Origin: a virus | Virus record (IMG/VR): IMGVR_UViG_3300044815_000221 | Location: 1 to 55,968 of that record | Reading direction: 5' to 3' (one strand) | DNA length: 55,968 nt | Shown: one piece after another, positions 24,631-32,003 of the stretch | Layout of the letters: each line of letters opens with the position of its first letter | Position numbering within the stretch: position 1 is the first letter of the stretch | Translations under genes and position numbers: made by a program | Notes under the pieces: model-generated | Told to the model about the DNA's origin: nothing | The model's database searches: none | Seen by the model: only the letters and a program-made list of their open reading frames with translations

Positions 24631-24904
24631 CAACCCCAATCCTGAGCCTTGTCCACTTTGCGGTCAAGAGACTAACCCTAACATCGGCGCAGAGCTAACA
24701 CTGGCTGAGAATGAGCTAGTCGTTTGTCGTGACTGCGGCCTGACTCACGCGCCCCTGCTCGTCTCACTTCTCACGCTTGGTTTTCTCGCCACCGATTACA
24801 GCCTGTGTGAACGCGACTACGGCGACCTCTGGCAAGCCTCGCGTGAAGCTAGTCCGCGTGAAAGCCTGAACTGGAATCAACACTTGGAAGCTGATGCGGC
24901 ATGA
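24605..24904 (+). CDS. Zinc-ribbon protein of cassette operon (99 aa, cassette 2)
   Basis: Starts at MNLAIKLNSN, matched by the start in cassette 3 where a GGAGG is well placed. CPLCGQETNPN and VVCRDCGLTHAP form a zinc ribbon. Almost identical to 34183-34482. Probably a nucleic-acid or protein-binding accessory factor. Stop overlaps the next start (ATGA). Confidence 0.7.
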   Translation: MNLAIKLNSNPNPEPCPLCGQETNPNIGAELTLAENELVVCRDCGLTHAPLLVSLLTLGFLATDYSLCERDYGDLWQASREASPRESLNWNQHLEADAA

Positions 24905-25137
24905 GCGCGGCGATTCTCAACATCAATCTCATCAAGCATCCGTTGGATACTTATTTCGTGAGGTTTGGCGGCTCGATTCTAGTGGTAGATAGAGCCGCCA
25001 TTACAGATGATGGAGATACGGTGATAGTCAGACTTCACGATCAACTCATGGTTACAACACTCAACATTAAAGATGGTAGCGAGCGCGTTGATTATGAAGT
25101 TTGGGGCAAGGTTGCTTATTTCATCTTTGAAGCGTGA
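24901..25137 (+). CDS. Small S24/UmuD-like fold protein lacking the catalytic serine (cassette 2)
   Basis: A 78-aa protein with the pattern GGSILVVDRAAITDDGDTVI then VRLHDQLMVTTL, like the core of LexA/UmuD (GDLLIVDR...DGDIVVA). The usual Ser-Met motif is absent, so it is not a working peptidase. Nearly identical to 34479-34715. May act as a dimerising or decoy subunit; weak assignment. It directly precedes the endonuclease gene. Confidence 0.5.
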   Translation: MSAAILNINLIKHPLDTYFVRFGGSILVVDRAAITDDGDTVIVRLHDQLMVTTLNIKDGSERVDYEVWGKVAYFIFEA

Positions 25138-25142
25138 AGGGA

Positions 25143-25169
25143 AGGGGCGCACCGTAAAAATGCGCCCCT
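25143..25169 (+). promoter_or_regulatory. Hairpin just upstream of the cassette 2 endonuclease start
   Basis: AGGGGCGCA and TGCGCCCCT form a perfect 9-bp stem with a 9-nt loop. The purine-rich 5' arm is the only Shine-Dalgarno-like sequence before the endonuclease ATG at 25179, so the stem would mask it. The cassette 3 endonuclease has an open GAGGGG site and no such stem. Confidence 0.55.
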
Positions 25170-25178
25170 ATTAACACA

Positions 25179-26318
25179 ATGAGAAATCAATTATTAGATT
25201 GTCAAATATCGGAAATTTGTCGGCGGTATCAGGCTGGCGAATCCGCCTCATCCCTTGCAAGAGCATTCAGCGTGAACCATGAAACAATTTGCAATCGCCT
25301 TACTTGGTCGGGCATCAAGCTTCGCAGCCATAAAGAGTCGGCAGCATTAACCGGAAACTTATCCCAACATCAAATCGCTGAAATGGCATCGCTCTACCGC
25401 TCAGGCTCAACAACGCCTCAACTGGCGTCACGATATAAAATCAAGCCTCAATCAATTTCGTATCATCTCAAAAAGCAGGGCGTAGAGTTACGGGAAAGAC
25501 CCGAAGCGCGGCGCAAACATACATTAAACGAAGCGGCGTTTGATTCCCTGAATGAAGAAGGCGCGTACTGGATTGGCTTCTTGATGGCAGATGGTTGTGT
25601 CCATAAGAGAAATGGTGCTTCTCCGCGCATCTCAATAGCTTTAGCGCGTTGTGATATTGAACATCTTGAAGCATTCAAGATGTTCTTAGGAGCATCTAAC
25701 CCAATACACATAGACGGAAATTGCGCTTGCTTTTCGGTTTCCTCAAACAAGCTTTCAAACTCTATTGCAAGATATGGAATCACGCCAAGAAAATCTTTGA
25801 CGGCTAAAGTTATTGACCTTGAACAGAGCAAAGATTTCTGGCGCGGAGTAATTGATGGCGACGGCTCACTGTCAGACATTCAGAGATATTCAGACCTTAA
25901 AACCAAACATAGAACTCAATTATCCCTGCTAGGCTCTCAAGCTTTGATGGAGCAATTTTCGTTATTCGTTCAAAGCATCGCCAACTTCAAGCCTAAAACT
26001 TTTCAGCTTGGAAACATCTTCACGGTGGTTATCAGAGGGGCGACAGCCGCACAAGTTGTAACTGCGCTTTACGCGGATTGTTCGATTGCCCTTCCTAGAA
26101 AACTAAAAAGAGCAAAGAGGATAATTGAAGATTCAAAGAATATCGCACAACGTAAATGCCTAAGATGCGGGCATGTGTGGTTTCCAAATGCAAACAACCA
26201 AGCACCTAAAACATGCTCAAAATGTCGCAGCCAATGCTGGAACATCTCAAAACCTCAAAAGCATTTGCCAATTCATAATGAAGCCAAAAGCTTCTTTAAC
26301 CCAACCTTGCCGCAATGA
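25179..26318 (+). CDS. LAGLIDADG homing endonuclease with N-terminal HTH repeats and C-terminal zinc ribbon
   Basis: A 379-aa protein. Residues 1-105 hold two Hin-like HTH repeats (QISEICRRYQAGESASSLAR and QIAEMASLYRSGSTTPQLAS). Two LAGLIDADG motifs follow: YWIGFLMADG (130-139) and WRGVIDGDG (221-229), each with its acidic residue, so a monomeric double-motif nuclease. A zinc ribbon (CLRCGHVW...CSKC) ends the protein. It is on the strand opposite MuF, with its 3' end overlapping the MuF N-half. The neighbouring MuF segment is the natural candidate target. Confidence 0.85.
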   Translation: MRNQLLDCQISEICRRYQAGESASSLARAFSVNHETICNRLTWSGIKLRSHKESAALTGNLSQHQIAEMASLYRSGSTTPQLASRYKIKPQSISYHLKKQGVELRERPEARRKHTLNEAAFDSLNEEGAYWIGFLMADGCVHKRNGASPRISIALARCDIEHLEAFKMFLGASNPIHIDGNCACFSVSSNKLSNSIARYGITPRKSLTAKVIDLEQSKDFWRGVIDGDGSLSDIQRYSDLKTKHRTQLSLLGSQALMEQFSLFVQSIANFKPKTFQLGNIFTVVIRGATAAQVVTALYADCSIALPRKLKRAKRIIEDSKNIAQRKCLRCGHVWFPNANNQAPKTCSKCRSQCWNISKPQKHLPIHNEAKSFFNPTLPQ

Positions 26319-26962
26319 TACGCCGCTCGCATATTCTTTCTAAATAGCACTTCCAAGTGAAGCGGGCTTATCGGATGGCACTCAAAAGTTTTGTCAAAAA
26401 TTGTCTCAAGGTGAAACGCTCCAAGCTGCGCCTGACTCGCGCCGTCGAGAATTTCACGAAAGCGTTTAATGGTCTCGCGCTGCGGCGTGCCCTCTTCGAG
26501 TGCGCGTGCAATCTCCGTCTTAAATCCTTCGAGAACGTCATCGCGATAGATGCCGCCAACTGTAAAGGCCGACGCACGCGCTTCATCGCGCAAGTCATCA
26601 AACTCTTTGCGCGTGACAACTTTCTTCCTGCGGAAATACTCAATCGCCTTTGTCGGGGCAACGTCGAACTTGAAGAAATCCTCTTCAGCGAACTCAACCT
26701 GATCGTTGACCTCCGACACCTGATCGCGCCCCAACAGATAAGACGCCAACAATCCATCGCCGAGCACTTCAAAAAGAAGATCGAATGAACCAATAAACTT
26801 TTCAAAGAACAGGGCTGGCAACTTCGCCAGGTTCTCTTGCTTTTCAAGATGGACGATGATTTCGCCTAACGCTTCATCGTAGAAGGGCGCAGCTTCTCGA
26901 AGCGTTCCATCTTCAAAGGCTCGCCGTCGCCCAACCCCATAAGCGACCTGCATGTTCGTCAA
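26273..26962 (-). CDS. MuF head morphogenesis protein, N-terminal half (gene split by cassette)
   Basis: Residues about 90-195 match the MuF/SPP1 gp7 N-domain: FKFDVAPTKAIEYFRRKKVV, ARASAFTVGG, RFREILDG and GAFHLETIFDKT. There the family sequence breaks; the last 32 residues read into the cassette, opposite the endonuclease gene, and include a second MuF-like piece (HLEVLFRKNMRAAY). The first 18 residues (TNMQVAYGVGRRRAFED) are a copy of the sequence that starts the C-half, so MuF target sequence flanks both ends. The start codon is only a TTG. Confidence 0.8.
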   Translation of the reverse strand: MTNMQVAYGVGRRRAFEDGTLREAAPFYDEALGEIIVHLEKQENLAKLPALFFEKFIGSFDLLFEVLGDGLLASYLLGRDQVSEVNDQVEFAEEDFFKFDVAPTKAIEYFRRKKVVTRKEFDDLRDEARASAFTVGGIYRDDVLEGFKTEIARALEEGTPQRETIKRFREILDGASQAQLGAFHLETIFDKTFECHPISPLHLEVLFRKNMRAAYHCGKVGLKKLLASL

Positions 26963-27252
26963 ACACGCTCGAAAGTTCCGCTCTCAAGCGGCCTTTGCGG
27001 AATCAACAGGAGCGTTCCCGCTTCGATTTGCCGCACGTCCGCGATCCTGTTGCGCTCGGCGATCAAGCGCCACAATCGCCAGTCTGAATAAAAGCGATGC
27101 GCTAAACCTGTCAGCGTGTCGCTTCCTCTGAAAATATATTCAGTACCTGTCAGCGTGTCGCTTCCTCTGAAAATATATTCAGTCAGATAAGCATCCGTCT
27201 CCGGCGACAACTCACCGTAGCGTTCGTATGGGCTAATGCTGCGCTTGCTCAT
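26959..27252 (-). CDS. LysM-domain tail adaptor with internal duplication (module 3)
   Basis: A 97-aa paralogue of the other LysM proteins (SISPYERYGELSPETDAYL, then GLAHRFYSDWRLW). A 13-residue unit TEYIFRGSDTLTG occurs twice in tandem, encoded by a 39-bp exact repeat, which lengthens the first strand of the LysM domain. The gene follows the hub gene here, the reverse of modules 1 and 2, and its TGA stop forms the MuF junction. Confidence 0.82.
   Translation of the reverse strand: MSKRSISPYERYGELSPETDAYLTEYIFRGSDTLTGTEYIFRGSDTLTGLAHRFYSDWRLWRLIAERNRIADVRQIEAGTLLLIPQRPLESGTFERV
27106..27183. repeat. 39-bp exact tandem duplication inside the LysM gene
   Basis: Two identical 39-bp units (27106-27144 and 27145-27183) keep the frame. 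Exact identity points to a recent slippage event, or to an assembly duplication. Confidence 0.85.
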
Positions 27253-28343
27253 TCCTCTCCCTCAATATCGGCATAAAGGTCATATTCAGTTGTGAAGCCT
27301 GCGGCAACGAGGTCGTGCGTAACCTTGTCGCAAAGGTACAATCCAGAAAACAGACTGCCAAATTCACGAAGTTCAACAGTATCACCAACATCAGCCCTCA
27401 CGCTTGGAAGCTGCGGAATTGTGCGAACGGTGCAGGAGAAAGAGTGTTCACGTTGAAGCTGTTTTTTTGCATGTGCAACGCGGTCAGCATAGCTTTGAGT
27501 GTGGTTCGCAATATCTTTCTGTAAAAAGACGTTGCCTGTGCCGCGCTTGTGCTTCCGAGATTTGCCGACGAGTGATTTACCGCCATGCCCGCGCCCGCGC
27601 ACTTCAACCACAGACGGACGCCCCCGCTTATTTTCAGGAAGCTTATAACTGAGGTCAAAGGGGCGGAGCAGCAACGCATCTTTTCTATAAGTCAAAACTA
27701 TTAATGGCTTTCTTTTGACTATGGCTGGCTCTTTTGCAAAGAGCGTATCACCTCTTACATAAAGAACGAGGCCGATTTCTCGCGCCCGCTCACTAGCCAA
27801 GTCCCAATCGGTTTGACCAGCCTGCATGTAAGAACGGTGGTGTCCTATCCTAAACTCTCTGTCAGGTCCTTCAAACTTTAGCTCACTACGTTCAGCGAGC
27901 TTCTTGAGAATTTTAAGGTCATCTCCCTTGTGGTATCCGGCATGTTCCATCTGCCGCATTTTGTAGCCCATATCATAGGCTCTTAAAGTTATGTCCGTTT
28001 CACTCTTTTCTATCCGCGCCAGCATCCCCTTGAAAACAGGCTCTCCCAATCCTTGACCAAAACCCATCCAGCAGCGCATCTCAAAAGGCAGAACTTCTTT
28101 TATTCCTAAAAGGCTGTCAACGAATTTGCCCGTTGAATCAAAGACCCTGAAAGCCGCCTCTGATGCCATGCCCGTTGTTAGCTGAACGGTAACTTGCTTG
28201 AACAGTCGAGGATGCCGCCAAGAATCCCAAACCTGCTGCCGAAGGATGATTTTGTCACCATGCTTGTCACGCGCATACTTGCCATGCTCATCATGTTTAT
28301 AAACCGTCAATTCTATTGCGGCGTGTGGGTTGTCGGGCGTCAT
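27249..28343 (-). CDS. Late control D-type tail hub protein (module 3)
   Basis: A 364-aa hub paralogue: QVWDSWRHPRLFKQVTVQLT, DWDLASERAREIGLVLYVRG, the R-G-R-G-H-G-G motif and HAKKQLQREHSFSCTVRTI. It has an extra charged stretch near the N-terminus (YKHDEHGKYARDKHGD) that modules 1 and 2 lack. It overlaps both neighbours by 4 bp. Confidence 0.85.
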   Translation of the reverse strand: MTPDNPHAAIELTVYKHDEHGKYARDKHGDKIILRQQVWDSWRHPRLFKQVTVQLTTGMASEAAFRVFDSTGKFVDSLLGIKEVLPFEMRCWMGFGQGLGEPVFKGMLARIEKSETDITLRAYDMGYKMRQMEHAGYHKGDDLKILKKLAERSELKFEGPDREFRIGHHRSYMQAGQTDWDLASERAREIGLVLYVRGDTLFAKEPAIVKRKPLIVLTYRKDALLLRPFDLSYKLPENKRGRPSVVEVRGRGHGGKSLVGKSRKHKRGTGNVFLQKDIANHTQSYADRVAHAKKQLQREHSFSCTVRTIPQLPSVRADVGDTVELREFGSLFSGLYLCDKVTHDLVAAGFTTEYDLYADIEGEE

Positions 28344-30961
28344 CCTTCACCCCTTTCTCTATACCTATCTATCCGGTTTGAAAGTCGCGCCTCAACTATG
28401 TTTGTAAGTTGGTGTGCGTGTTCTTCAAGCAACGCCGCGAACTGTTGAGGGCTGCTGCCATCGCCTTTGATTTCAAGTTTCGGAGAGTAGGTAATATGAA
28501 CGTGCGTATCTCCGCCTTTCATAAGACCCCTTGCAAGACCTGCATTGAGCGCGGATGTGTTTAATTTAGACGGAGGATATTCAAATGTATTTTTGCCAAG
28601 CAGATTCAATGACGGAATCGGCGCAGGCGTGGGAGTAGGGCTTGGCTGAACCCCGCCGCTCGGTAAAGGAACATTATTCAATCGTGAGGCTGAGTTATTG
28701 AAGCTATCGGTTAAAGAGGTGGCCGCGCCTCCCAAATTGGAGAAGCTGGAAGGAAGAGGAAATAGCTGCGATTGAAGTTGACCGAAATACTGATTAGTAG
28801 GTATCAGTTGTTGGCTTAAATTCTGAAAACCTTCGGTTGCTTGTTGGGTTGGCTGTCTCAACCCCTCTATCTCTTTTTGATACTCCTGCCATGCCTTAGA
28901 GAATCCAACCGGAAATTCCTTTTGCAGTGACTTGTAAAGGTCGGGCGTAGCCTGTGGTGTCAAGCCAAGCTTGCCTAACTGGGCAAAGGCTTGGCGCATC
29001 ACTTTAGGGTCGTCGAGCATTGGCGCAACATGCCTAAAAATTCCGCCTGCTTTATCAGGGTCAAACGTATTAAATACATTCCAACGTGAGCCATAGGGGC
29101 GGTCAGCAGTCCAAGCATGGCCCCAGAAGCCTCCGAACTTTTCAGGCATGAGTGCAGATTCTAGTTCCTGCTTTCGATTTATTGCTTCAACTGCTTTTTG
29201 AGCAAGACCCCTTGAATCATCTCCCGATGTGTCTATCCCAAGAAGGCGGTTTGACCGTTGCCGCGATTTATAATCTGCAAACGACTCGCCCGATGATTTC
29301 GCAAAGTCACGCCTATCAGCCTCTCGCTTATCGTATTCGTCTTTTAATTCGAGCAGCTTTTCTAACGCCATCCCTGCAACCGTAAGCTTCAATGCCACAG
29401 TGAACGGCGATGATGTCAAAGATGTGAGCTTGCCTTTTAGACCCGATAATTTGCTTTCGGTTGACTTGATGGCATCACTAACAACGGGTGTTGATTTCTG
29501 CCATGCGCTTGTAAAGCCGATTGTTCTTTTCTCAGCCACTACTAATGAATCGCCTAGCCCTCTAGCTCCTTTGTCGCTATTGGAGAAGAAGCTGAATAAC
29601 TTAGAAGTGCCGAGAATGGTTGCCGTTTCTGCTATTCCACCTAATGCCTTACCACCGACAATCAGCCCTAAAGACCAGTTCGGATGATCGGACATCCATT
29701 GAAAGAAAGGCAAAGCTTTGGTTGCTAATTGCGTTCCAACTTCAACAAGCGGCTTCCCAACGCCAGCGCGAAAATTCTCAACCGACGCCTTATACTGTTC
29801 AAGCTTGCCCTGTGCCGAATCTAGCGCTTGCTTATTAAGCTCATCAACGCCTGTTGATTTTTCGGCAAGCCCAGATTCTTTTAAGACTTGATTCCTTTGC
29901 GTGGTAAGCAGGCTCATCATCCGAAAAGCAGTACTCTTCTGGAAAAGCAACCCTAGCTCCGCGCGAACAGCGTTATCATCGGCGGTATTGATGCCGTGAG
30001 TTTTCATCGCCCCCATGAGCATATCGGCAGCTTCTAAGGGGTCGCGCATGAACGGCTCTGCCAGCTTGTTACCGCCAGGTAGAATCCGTTTTATCTTCTG
30101 AGCCTTACCAAACTGAACTTTGTTTTTATCAACTAACCCAAGCCGCGAAAATTCCTCTGCCGCGTATTGCGGCGTCACGCCAGTAACCATAGCGCGATAA
30201 CCTGACAGCAAAGCCGTTCCCGCTCCCGCTCCTTTCAGTTCCATCAAAACGCTTTGCATGTGGCGCAAGCCTTCAACAGATAAGCCCTGAGCGGCAGGCG
30301 AACCCATGCGAGCGAAATCAAACAACTCAGTAGGAGAAACCTTTCCAGCGCGTGCAGTTTGCATCTGCACCATCACGTTGAAATACTTCTCCATCTCAGC
30401 GCGCCCCTTCGCAACCTTCCCCGTCACTTCAAGAAAGCGGAAAGCTGCGTCGGTCTGCTTTTCAATCTCTTCTGTGCTGTATTGATCTCCAAATTTAGCC
30501 TTAAAGCCAAACTCGTACTTAGTAGCAAGAGGCAAGGCTTCAATGGCCTCATCTAAACTACCGAGTGCGGTATGTAGGGTTGTTATCGCGGTTGTCGTGT
30601 CCGTGAGGGAGAGGCCGCCCAAACTTTGTACGTTTTTTCGGACGGCATCAAACGCCTTCGCGTTGTCAGATGGTGATAGATTTATAGCCTCGAACTTACC
30701 TTGCGCTCTCAAAAGCCTCATGTAAGCATCGGTGTAATCCTCAAGAGAATCAATTCGATTCTTCCAAACAGAACTAACACGCGCAATAGGGTCAAAGACT
30801 TCGTTGTGAAGCTTTGAGAGATGGCCGAGCGTTCCGGCATACTTCGCCGTCGTCCCGCCTAGCCCGTGAAGCTTCTTCTCGAATTTATCAAGCCCCACCG
30901 ATGCCCTATCTTGGAGGGATAGCAGAATTGATAATTCATATACTGAACCTGAATTTCCCAT
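28340..30961 (-). CDS. Tail tape measure protein (module 3, 873 aa)
   Basis: Longest of the three tape measures. The N-terminus YELSILLSLQDRASVGLDKF matches modules 1 and 2. Residues about 185-375 are nearly identical to module 2, with divergent ends. The C-terminus HVHITYSPKLEIKGDG resembles module 1 instead (NVNYSPKIEITGGDP), so the gene is a mosaic. It starts 12 bp after the chaperone stop. Confidence 0.88.
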   Translation of the reverse strand: MGNSGSVYELSILLSLQDRASVGLDKFEKKLHGLGGTTAKYAGTLGHLSKLHNEVFDPIARVSSVWKNRIDSLEDYTDAYMRLLRAQGKFEAINLSPSDNAKAFDAVRKNVQSLGGLSLTDTTTAITTLHTALGSLDEAIEALPLATKYEFGFKAKFGDQYSTEEIEKQTDAAFRFLEVTGKVAKGRAEMEKYFNVMVQMQTARAGKVSPTELFDFARMGSPAAQGLSVEGLRHMQSVLMELKGAGAGTALLSGYRAMVTGVTPQYAAEEFSRLGLVDKNKVQFGKAQKIKRILPGGNKLAEPFMRDPLEAADMLMGAMKTHGINTADDNAVRAELGLLFQKSTAFRMMSLLTTQRNQVLKESGLAEKSTGVDELNKQALDSAQGKLEQYKASVENFRAGVGKPLVEVGTQLATKALPFFQWMSDHPNWSLGLIVGGKALGGIAETATILGTSKLFSFFSNSDKGARGLGDSLVVAEKRTIGFTSAWQKSTPVVSDAIKSTESKLSGLKGKLTSLTSSPFTVALKLTVAGMALEKLLELKDEYDKREADRRDFAKSSGESFADYKSRQRSNRLLGIDTSGDDSRGLAQKAVEAINRKQELESALMPEKFGGFWGHAWTADRPYGSRWNVFNTFDPDKAGGIFRHVAPMLDDPKVMRQAFAQLGKLGLTPQATPDLYKSLQKEFPVGFSKAWQEYQKEIEGLRQPTQQATEGFQNLSQQLIPTNQYFGQLQSQLFPLPSSFSNLGGAATSLTDSFNNSASRLNNVPLPSGGVQPSPTPTPAPIPSLNLLGKNTFEYPPSKLNTSALNAGLARGLMKGGDTHVHITYSPKLEIKGDGSSPQQFAALLEEHAHQLTNIVEARLSNRIDRYRERGEG

Positions 30962-30973
30962 TGCTCTTTATCT

Positions 30974-31639
30974 CTACTGTGCTGCGGTTGGATTGTTGGC
31001 TTGCCTTTGGGCTAAACGCTCTGCCCGAACTGACAGCATCCACAGTTCGCTGTGAGACAAAATCGCTAAAACGTCTATGCCAGCCAAATCATCAAAAGCC
31101 CTTACATCAAGCAAGCCTTCCACAACTTTTTCACCGTTGCTTTGACGCAGGCGCACAATCTCACGACCCGCCAGAAAACATCTCATCCTTGACGCAGACT
31201 CGCGCTCGCTCTTTTCAGCATCAACGACATCACGCCCCGTCAAGACTCGCCCGAACTCCACGACATCAAAAACATCGCCGTTGACTTCATACCCGTAAAC
31301 AAGTTTGAGAGAGTTACTGCTGAGAGGCTGCGGTTCGCCGTGTTGCCCGACGAAGTTATTGTAGGCTTCAACTAAATCTTCAAGGTCAATCGAATCAAGG
31401 TCTAAAAGAACTCCTCGACTAACAGGAATAGGAAGGTCGCCAAATTTAGTAATAGCTCTTTCCAGTGCTAAGACGTTGAAAAGCGTCTCGCCCTTTTCAT
31501 TTCGATACCTCATATTCATTTCAATTAAAAAGAGGTCGCCGCCTTTAAGCAGGCTACCGATGGTGACATCTTTGTGATTCACCTCGCCTTTATCAGTATG
31601 ACCAACTTCCAGCGTTACTTTGACAGGAGATGCTTCCAT
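30974..31639 (-). CDS. Tail assembly chaperone, G-type, without T extension (module 3)
   Basis: A 221-aa paralogue with the duplicated beta pattern (EVGHTDKGEVNHKDVTIG and VYGYEVNGDVFDVVEFG). Where modules 1 and 2 have TCN-TTT-CGC, this copy has TCA-GTT-CGG, and the +1 frame stops at once, so the frameshift and T domain are lost. The zero frame ends in a short Gln/Asn tail before the tape measure gene. Confidence 0.8.
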   Translation of the reverse strand: MEASPVKVTLEVGHTDKGEVNHKDVTIGSLLKGGDLFLIEMNMRYRNEKGETLFNVLALERAITKFGDLPIPVSRGVLLDLDSIDLEDLVEAYNNFVGQHGEPQPLSSNSLKLVYGYEVNGDVFDVVEFGRVLTGRDVVDAEKSERESASRMRCFLAGREIVRLRQSNGEKVVEGLLDVRAFDDLAGIDVLAILSHSELWMLSVRAERLAQRQANNPTAAQ

Positions 31640-31664
31640 GATTCGTTCCTTTCGATGTGATAAA

Positions 31665-31750
31665 TAAGAAAAAGCCCGCCAACCTTTTCAGGCCAACGGG
31701 CTGCACATGAGCCGCTAATGATCGCTATTTAGGGACTGTGAAAGTCCGCA
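31665..31750 (-). ncRNA. Repeated structured leader RNA element, copy D (upstream of chaperone 3)
   Basis: Minus-strand reading: hairpin GGACT-ttcac-AGTCC (31733-31747), 19-nt linker, GGCTCATGTGCAGCCCG and a 12-bp stem with inner TTGGCC/GGTTGG pairing and U-rich tail (31673-31702). A six-codon frame M-C-S-P-L-A ends in the loop. Upstream hairpin and stem are nearly the same as copy C, consistent with common cassette ancestry. Confidence 0.62.
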
Positions 31751-31793
31751 AGATTTCGGGATGAATATAGAGCGTGAGAGATATTAGAGCAAA

Positions 31794-32003
31794 TTAAATT
31801 CCCCTTGTATTGCGTTCGACAGGCCACCGGACAAAAGCAAACACAAAAAGAGCAATGAGGTTGATTATAGGAATTAACACAATCAAACTATACCAACCTG
31901 AAAAACCAGCCTTTGTGCAAATTCGCCAAAGCGGAACGATGAAAACAACACAGACGAAGGCAAGCAAAAACAGTTCAGTAGTTCCTATATTCTCAAATCT
32001 CAT
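31794..32003 (-). CDS. Small two-helix membrane protein (cassette 3)
   Basis: A 69-aa protein with two hydrophobic helices (ELFLLAFVCVVFIVPLWRI and WYSLIVLIPIINLIALFVFA), resembling short DUF805-type membrane proteins. It takes the place held by the zinc-ribbon membrane protein in cassette 2. Start overlaps the preceding stop by 4 bp. Confidence 0.65.
   Translation of the reverse strand: MRFENIGTTELFLLAFVCVVFIVPLWRICTKAGFSGWYSLIVLIPIINLIALFVFAFVRWPVERNTRGI

Larger units (their letters stand above)
17076..26398. mobile_element. Cassette 2: homing-endonuclease-linked tail-core cassette inserted in MuF
   Basis: Segment of 9.3 kb between the two halves of MuF. Left border: the tube-initiator stop merges with the MuF codons for N-R-T-N at TTTTAACAG. 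Right border: MuF reads HLETIFDKT at TTTTGACAA, then unrelated sequence. Contents are a second tail-core set, an RNA element, a zinc-ribbon membrane gene, an XRE repressor, and a divergent plus-strand operon ending in a LAGLIDADG endonuclease facing the MuF N-half. No transposase, integrase or terminal inverted repeat is seen. Homing into MuF is the simplest reading; misassembly is not excluded. Confidence 0.6.

Noticed and set aside
25179-26318. Endonuclease as part of an intein in MuF
   Set aside because: The nuclease is on the strand opposite MuF, and no splicing motifs (N-terminal Cys/Ser block, C-terminal His-Asn) are present at the MuF break.
17077-31639. Satellite phage or tailocin as sole explanation of the extra tail genes
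   Set aside because: Cassettes lack sheath, tube, wedge, lysis, capsid and packaging genes, so they cannot form a particle or tailocin alone.
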